DNA from: an uncultured Eggerthellaceae bacterium
Lineage (GTDB): Bacteria > Actinomycetota > Coriobacteriia > Coriobacteriales > Eggerthellaceae
Reading direction: 5' to 3'
DNA: 10,497 nucleotides
NCBI GenBank assembly: GCA_948829205.1
Contig: CAQLOA010000023.1
Location: 3,145 to 13,641, forward strand
Within the stretch, counting starts at the first letter, position 1. The number at the start of each line of letters is the position of its first letter. The position numbers and the translations under genes are program-made. This document shows, one piece after another, positions 7,477 through 10,497 of this stretch. The notes beneath the pieces are model-generated. The model saw nothing but the letters and a program-made list of their open reading frames with translations. It did not search any database and was not told where the DNA came from.

Positions 7477-8775
7477 ATGGAAAACGAGGCATTGTACAAA
7501 GCGCGCGCGGAATACGCGAAGGTCGAGCAACGTTACGTCGACTCCCTGCGCGCGAAAGGTTTGAAGTTCGCCGAGCGCGGGGAAGGCGCCGACGAATGCG
7601 CGCGCCTGCGCGAGCAGCTGGCGGCACGCGGGGTGAAGGTGCGCAACGCCGGCGCGTCGCTTTCCGCAGGGCACCTGTCGCCGGCCTGCGTGGAATGCAC
7701 GGGCGAGTATGGGAGCGAGACCTTCTCCACCACCTTCAAGTGCCACCGCGACTGCTACTTTTGCTTCAACAAGAACCAGCCCGACTACGAGAGGTTCTTC
7801 CGGGCCGGCTGCCCGTGGGAGGAAGGGCTTGCGCGCTGTAAGAGCGAGCATGAGACGCTGGGGTGCGTGGGGCTCACCGGAGGCGAGCCGCTGCTTGACG
7901 TCGACGACTCGGTGGCGTTCCTGCACCGCGCCCGCGAGCTGTTCCCCGATGCGCACATGCGCATGTACACCTCGGGCGACCTGCTGACCGCGGAATCGGC
8001 GCAGCGCCTTGCCGATGCAGGCCTGGACGAGATACGCTTCAGCGTGAAGGACGACGACCCGCCGCACATGCAGCAGAAGGTGCTCGACGCAATGCGCCTG
8101 GCGAAGGACTTCTTCCCCAGCGTCATGGTGGAGATGCCCGTCGTGCCAGGGGCCGAGCAGCACATGAAGGACCTGCTGCGCGCCTTCGACGAGATCGGCA
8201 TCGACGGCATCAACCTGCTGGAGTTCTGCTTCCCGTTCTGCAACTGGCCCGAGTTCGAGAAGCGCGGCCTGAAGCTGAAGAACCCGCCCTTCGAGGTGAT
8301 GTACGACTACGGGTACTCGGGCGGTCTCGCCGTCGCCGGGTCCGAGGAGCTGATCTTGCGGCTGATGCTGTGGGCGCTGGACGAGGGGATCGGAATAGGC
8401 CTGCACTACTGCTCGCTCGAGAACAAGCACCGTTCCGAGGTGCGCATCAAGAACGAGCGTGTGGCAGGCGGCTTCTCCGAGTTCGAGTTCGACGAGGGCG
8501 ACTTCTTCCTCAAGATAGGCAAGGTGTTCGGAACCGACGTGGAGGTCGCGCGGCAGGCGTTGGAAAGTGCCGGGTGCGACGGGCTGCGCTTCGACGAAGA
8601 CGAGCAGTCGCTTGCCTTCCCGCTGCGCTATGCGCCGCTGCTTGAAGGACTTGCACGGCCCGACGGCACGCCTATCGAGCCGCAGATCTGCTACTTCGTC
8701 TACGAATGCGACGACGAGGGCGCCTACCTCGTGGACGTCGCCCTGGAGGACCTGCCACACCGCAGCACGACGTAG
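7477..8775 (+). CDS. Uncharacterised radical SAM enzyme
   Basis: Radical SAM protein of 432 aa; its substrate is not recognised. The 4Fe-4S/SAM motif CxxxCxxC is Cys89, Cys93 and Cys96 (KCHRDCYFCFN), and the SAM-binding GGE motif is TGGEPLL (134-140). The partial TIM barrel probably covers about 80-290. Extra cysteines could hold another metal centre or structural zinc: ACVEC (Cys71, Cys74) just before the barrel, FCFPFC (Cys251, Cys255) and Cys312. The C-terminal 120 residues form an acidic domain I cannot place. It is too long for QueE, although it diverges from queD. ATG 7477 is preferred because the TATAAT at 7464-7469 implies a leaderless transcript beginning there. Its 3' end overlaps the opposing methyltransferase gene by 52 bp. 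The neighbours suggest, but do not show, a role in tRNA or cofactor modification. Confidence 0.88.
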   Translation: MENEALYKARAEYAKVEQRYVDSLRAKGLKFAERGEGADECARLREQLAARGVKVRNAGASLSAGHLSPACVECTGEYGSETFSTTFKCHRDCYFCFNKNQPDYERFFRAGCPWEEGLARCKSEHETLGCVGLTGGEPLLDVDDSVAFLHRARELFPDAHMRMYTSGDLLTAESAQRLADAGLDEIRFSVKDDDPPHMQQKVLDAMRLAKDFFPSVMVEMPVVPGAEQHMKDLLRAFDEIGIDGINLLEFCFPFCNWPEFEKRGLKLKNPPFEVMYDYGYSGGLAVAGSEELILRLMLWALDEGIGIGLHYCSLENKHRSEVRIKNERVAGGFSEFEFDEGDFFLKIGKVFGTDVEVARQALESAGCDGLRFDEDEQSLAFPLRYAPLLEGLARPDGTPIEPQICYFVYECDDEGAYLVDVALEDLPHRSTT

Positions 8776-9578
8776 CGGTTCGACATGCCGTCGGGGCCGT
8801 CGGCGCTGTACGAGTCGACGACGCTGGCGCCAAGGCGCTGCGCTTCGTCGGCCAGCGAATCGACCTCTTCGTCGGAGAAGCTGTGACAGAAGCGGAGGCG
8901 GTCGGCGGAGCCCTGCCAGCCCAGCAGGTAGTCGCCTTCGTTGACGTCCAGACCTATCCCCAGTTTCGCGCATCCTTCCGCCGTGGTGCGCTCGACCTTT
9001 TCGCGCAGCTTCGGGTTCTTGGCGAACTGCCAGAACGCGACGGCCGCGATCCCGCCGGGCGCCGTGTGGCCGACAAGCGCCCGAAGCAGATCGCGCCTCC
9101 ATCCGTCGAGCGGGACGTGATGCATCAGGCCGAATGCGACGGACAGGTGGAACGAGGAAGTGGCCGTCATGTCGTCGAGCATCCCCTCCATATCGCCTTT
9201 GCGGATCAGCTCCATCACGTCGGCCTCCTGGAAAGCGGCGTCCTGCCGCAAGCCCTCTCCGGCAAGCGCGGGGCAGCTGTCCATGCAGGCGAATGCGAAC
9301 GGCTGGCCGGGGAACTCTTCCGCGAGGAACCGCTCGAAGCGCATGTTTCCGCACCCAACGTCCAGCACGCGGAAGGGTTCCGAATCGCGCCCTGCCGACC
9401 GGGGTTCGGAAGCTGCCTTTCTCGATGCGGCCATATGGTCGATTGCGTTTCCGACGTGCCTGGCAAGCCTGCGCCAGCCCTCCCACGGCCGTTCGCGCGT
9501 CGACGAGAACGACGCCGCGTTCGCCGCATAGAAGTCTCTCGTCGCCTCGTTCAGCCGTTGTGCGGTCTCGATGTCCAT
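8724..9578 (-). CDS. Trm9-like class I SAM-dependent methyltransferase
   Basis: Cytosolic SAM-dependent methyltransferase of 284 aa with a Rossmann fold: motif I VLDVGCGNMRF (71-81), acidic Asp100 after strand 2, and AFGLMHHVPLDGW (148-160). The N-terminal segment DFYAANAASFSSTRERPWEGW (16-35) and the C-terminal GDYLLGWQ and RFCHSFSDEEV (215-239) resemble Trm9/ALKBH8-type tRNA methyltransferases, which convert cm5U34 to mcm5U34; this similarity is from memory of the family. Eukaryotic Trm9 needs the partner Trm112, and none is visible here. The start ATG 9578 is chosen because the protein family begins there and TATACT (9591-9586) lies exactly 7 nt upstream, fitting a leaderless mRNA; no Shine-Dalgarno is present. 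A longer open frame upstream codes nothing recognisable. The stop lies 52 bp inside the convergent radical SAM gene. elp3, 0.5 kb away, supports a U34 role. Confidence 0.85.
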   Translation of the reverse strand: MDIETAQRLNEATRDFYAANAASFSSTRERPWEGWRRLARHVGNAIDHMAASRKAASEPRSAGRDSEPFRVLDVGCGNMRFERFLAEEFPGQPFAFACMDSCPALAGEGLRQDAAFQEADVMELIRKGDMEGMLDDMTATSSFHLSVAFGLMHHVPLDGWRRDLLRALVGHTAPGGIAAVAFWQFAKNPKLREKVERTTAEGCAKLGIGLDVNEGDYLLGWQGSADRLRFCHSFSDEEVDSLADEAQRLGASVVDSYSADGPDGMSNRYVVLRCGRSSRATSTR

Positions 9579-9585
9579 GCATAAG

Positions 9586-9591
9586 AGTATA
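9586..9591 (-). promoter_or_regulatory. -10 box of the methyltransferase gene (leaderless)
   Basis: TATACT is read on the minus strand from 9591 to 9586. Seven bases follow, then the ATG at 9578, the same geometry as the radical SAM promoter. CCGACC, 17 bp upstream (9614-9609), is only a weak -35 match. The lack of any ribosome binding site supports a leaderless transcript. Confidence 0.5.
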
Positions 9592-9657
9592 AGCGTGCGG
9601 CGGGACGAGGTCGGGCGATTTGCCGCGTCGGTCCATGTGTCATGCCGTCGGGTGACA

Positions 9658-9721
9658 GTGGGATCAGGTCGCTTCGTCACGCTGTGTTGGCGCAATATGC
9701 GTCAAAGTGACCTGACTCCAC
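9658..9721. repeat. Imperfect palindromic element (REP/MITE-like)
   Basis: GTGGGATCAGGTCGCTT (9658-9674) and the reverse complement of 9705-9721 agree at 14 of 17 positions. Inside the element, TTGGCGCA (9687-9694) and TGCGTCAA (9698-9705) form an 8-bp stem with one G-U pair and a 3-nt loop. The element lies between the methyltransferase promoter and the mop terminator. A nested palindrome in a short gap suggests a dispersed intergenic repeat or a miniature mobile-element remnant; copies elsewhere were not checked. Confidence 0.5.
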
Positions 9722-9731
9722 CGTTGCCCAA

Positions 9732-9757
9732 AAGAGGCTCCCGGATGGGAGCTTCTT
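9732..9757 (-). terminator. Rho-independent terminator after mop, possibly bidirectional
   Basis: GCTCCC and GGGAGC (9737-9742 and 9747-9752) enclose a 4-nt loop and extend outward through a G-U pair to an 11-bp stem. On the minus strand the stem runs into CTCTTTT, a usable T-tract, 25 nt beyond the mop stop. On the plus strand the tail is TTCTT, so weaker termination in that direction is possible. Confidence 0.7.
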
Positions 9758-9781
9758 GGATGTTGCGTATGTTCGAGCGGC

Positions 9782-9992
9782 TTACTCGACGCCCACCATG
9801 ACCTCGGTGGCCTTGACGATGGCGACGGCCTCGCCGCCCTCCTTCAGGCCCAGCTGCTCGATGGCCTCGTTGGTGATGGAGCCCCTTCCCCTTGTCGCCG
9901 TTGTCAAGCTCGATGGTCACGTGACCGTTCACGGCGCCCTCCTGGACGTTCTTGATGGTTCCCTTGAGCTGGTTGCGTGCGCTGATCTTCAT
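9782..9992 (-). pseudogene. Mop-type molybdate/molybdopterin-binding protein (TOBE domain), frameshifted
   Basis: A small single-domain TOBE/Mop protein; relatives bind molybdate or tungstate in the cytosol and buffer or deliver it to molybdoenzymes. The first 36 codons (MKISARNQLKGTIKNVQEGA, then VNGHVTIELDNGDKGKG) read in one frame. The rest (SITNEAIEQLGLKEGGEA, then VAIVKATEVMVGVE, stop TAA 9784-9782) reads in another. The span is 211 nt, one base more than 70 codons. Removing one C from either CCCC run (9882-9885 or 9888-9891) restores a 69-aa protein, the normal family length. A homopolymer sequencing error, a true inactivating mutation or slippage are all possible. AAAGGAAG (10006-9999) is a good ribosome site six bases before ATG 9992, and a terminator follows the stop, so expression signals are intact. 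Confidence 0.88.
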
Positions 9993-10009
9993 GCTCTGCT
10001 TCCTTTCGT

Positions 10010-10024
10010 CGGGGATCCTCCCCG
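10010..10024. promoter_or_regulatory. Short inverted repeat in the mop-elp3 divergent region
   Basis: CGGGGA and TCCCCG (10010-10015 and 10019-10024) are perfect 6-bp arms around a 3-nt centre, just upstream of the mop ribosome site in the 78-bp gap between mop and elp3. It could be an operator or a leader hairpin for mop. It does not resemble the known ModE site. Chance is quite possible in such GC-rich DNA. Confidence 0.25.
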
Positions 10025-10058
10025 GGTCGTGTGGCCTGCGTGGCCGCCGGGTATGCGT

Positions 10059-10064
10059 TACCCT
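10059..10064 (+). promoter_or_regulatory. elp3: Candidate -10 box of elp3 (leaderless)
   Basis: TACCCT fits the TAnnnT pattern of actinobacterial -10 boxes and is followed by six bases and then ATG 10071, so the predicted transcript starts at the start codon itself. There is no Shine-Dalgarno before the ATG and no clear -35. The box is a weak match taken alone; the argument rests on its position. Confidence 0.4.
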
Positions 10065-10070
10065 GTGTGC

Positions 10071-10497
10071 ATGGACGAGGCCATAAGCGAAATAATCGAC
10101 TTCATCGAATCCGGAGGCGAGCCGGATGCGCGCTGGCTGGACAGGCTTCTTCGGGGCCTGAACCGAAAGTCGCACGACCCCGGACGCCATGTGGCCAAGC
10201 GCCGCCTGCTCCCTTACTACCTGCAGCAGAAGTCGCAACAGACGGACGCATGGCGCAGATGGGGGGTAGGAGAGGCGACCGACGACGCCATCGTCGCGCT
10301 TCTTCGCGCAAAGCCTAGGCGCACCGCGTCGGGGGTTGCAACCGTGACGGTGCTCATGAAGCCATGGCCTTGCGCAAGCGACTGCCTCTACTGCCCCAGC
10401 GACGTGCGCATGCCCAAGAGCTATCTCGCCGACGAGCCTGCGTGCCAGCGGGCCGAGCACAACTTCTTCGACCCCTACCTGCAGGCTGCTTCCCGCA
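10071..10497 (+). CDS. elp3: Elp3-type tRNA U34 radical SAM/acetyltransferase, N-terminal part (cut by window edge)
   Basis: The first 142 codons of a bacterial Elp3. Elp3 joins a radical SAM domain to a C-terminal GNAT acetyltransferase and uses acetyl-CoA to begin 5-carboxymethyl-type modification of U34 in tRNA; the GNAT part lies beyond the window. Visible features are a helical, tRNA-binding-like N-terminus (residues 1-90), then TVLMKPWPCASDCLYCP with the cluster cysteines Cys101, Cys105 and Cys108, and the Elp3-like SDVRMPKSYLADEPACQRA and NFFDPYLQAASR. ATG 10071 has no ribosome site and sits where the TACCCT box predicts the transcript start, so it is probably leaderless; an in-frame GTG at 10065 is a weaker choice. 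It diverges from mop. The Trm9-like gene nearby would act on the product of Elp3, which supports both assignments. Confidence 0.88.
   Translation, partial: MDEAISEIIDFIESGGEPDARWLDRLLRGLNRKSHDPGRHVAKRRLLPYYLQQKSQQTDAWRRWGVGEATDDAIVALLRAKPRRTASGVATVTVLMKPWPCASDCLYCPSDVRMPKSYLADEPACQRAEHNFFDPYLQAASR

Noticed and set aside
7477..8775. Assignment of the radical SAM gene as queE because queD is adjacent
   Set aside because: At 432 aa it is about twice the usual QueE length and has extra cysteines and a C-terminal domain not expected in QueE.
7003..9636. An 877-codon minus-strand open frame that ends in QueD
   Set aside because: Only the last 141 codons are protein-like. The rest lies antisense to the radical SAM gene and out of frame with the methyltransferase.
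1..10497. tRNA, rRNA, CRISPR array, insertion-sequence transposase or phage genes
   Set aside because: None were seen. The gaps are short (under 210 bp) and hold only the promoter, palindrome and terminator elements listed.

Overview
The window is GC-rich (roughly 65% by eye) bacterial chromosome. The likely source is an anaerobic gut-type actinobacterium of the Coriobacteriia, probably the Eggerthellaceae. That placement is inferred from the gene set: a DapL-type lysine pathway, an OFA-type MFS transporter facing a LysR regulator, a hybrid histidine kinase with a solute-binding lipoprotein, a small Mop protein and a bacterial Elp3. It also fits the frequent ATA isoleucine codons despite the high GC. 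No database search was possible.

Layout. Positions 1-724 (minus) hold the first two fifths or so of an OFA-family MFS transporter. It diverges from a LysR regulator (836-1723, plus). The 111-bp gap between them carries a strong inverted repeat just upstream of the LysR ribosome binding site. After a 175-bp gap comes a two-gene signalling operon on the plus strand: a hybrid sensor kinase (1899-4457) and a solute-binding lipoprotein (4454-5779), joined by an ATGA overlap and with no permease or ATPase nearby. Convergent to it and only 6 bp away lies dapL (5786-7006, minus). dapL is itself joined by an ATGA overlap to queD (7003-7428, minus). A palindromic -10 box separates queD from a divergent, uncharacterised radical SAM enzyme (7477-8775, plus). 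That gene's 3' end overlaps by 52 bp, tail to tail, a Trm9-like SAM methyltransferase (8724-9578, minus). Next come an imperfect palindromic element, a terminator and a mop gene broken by a one-base frameshift (9782-9992, minus). The window ends in the 5' part of elp3 (10071-10497, plus).

How the genes fit together. The left half is sensing and transport. The right half is rich in probable tRNA wobble-base chemistry. QueD makes a precursor of queuosine (position 34). Elp3 starts 5-carboxymethyl-type modification of U34. The methyltransferase resembles Trm9, which methylates cm5U34 to mcm5U34 in eukaryotes. The orphan radical SAM enzyme sits among them without a known substrate. Three of these genes (radical SAM, methyltransferase, elp3), and possibly queD, appear to be transcribed as leaderless mRNAs: each has a TAnnnT box 6-7 nt before the ATG and, apart from queD's alternative downstream start, no Shine-Dalgarno sequence. 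Most other genes in the window have a recognisable one. The Elp3/Trm9-like pairing and the shared leaderless architecture are the most interesting points.
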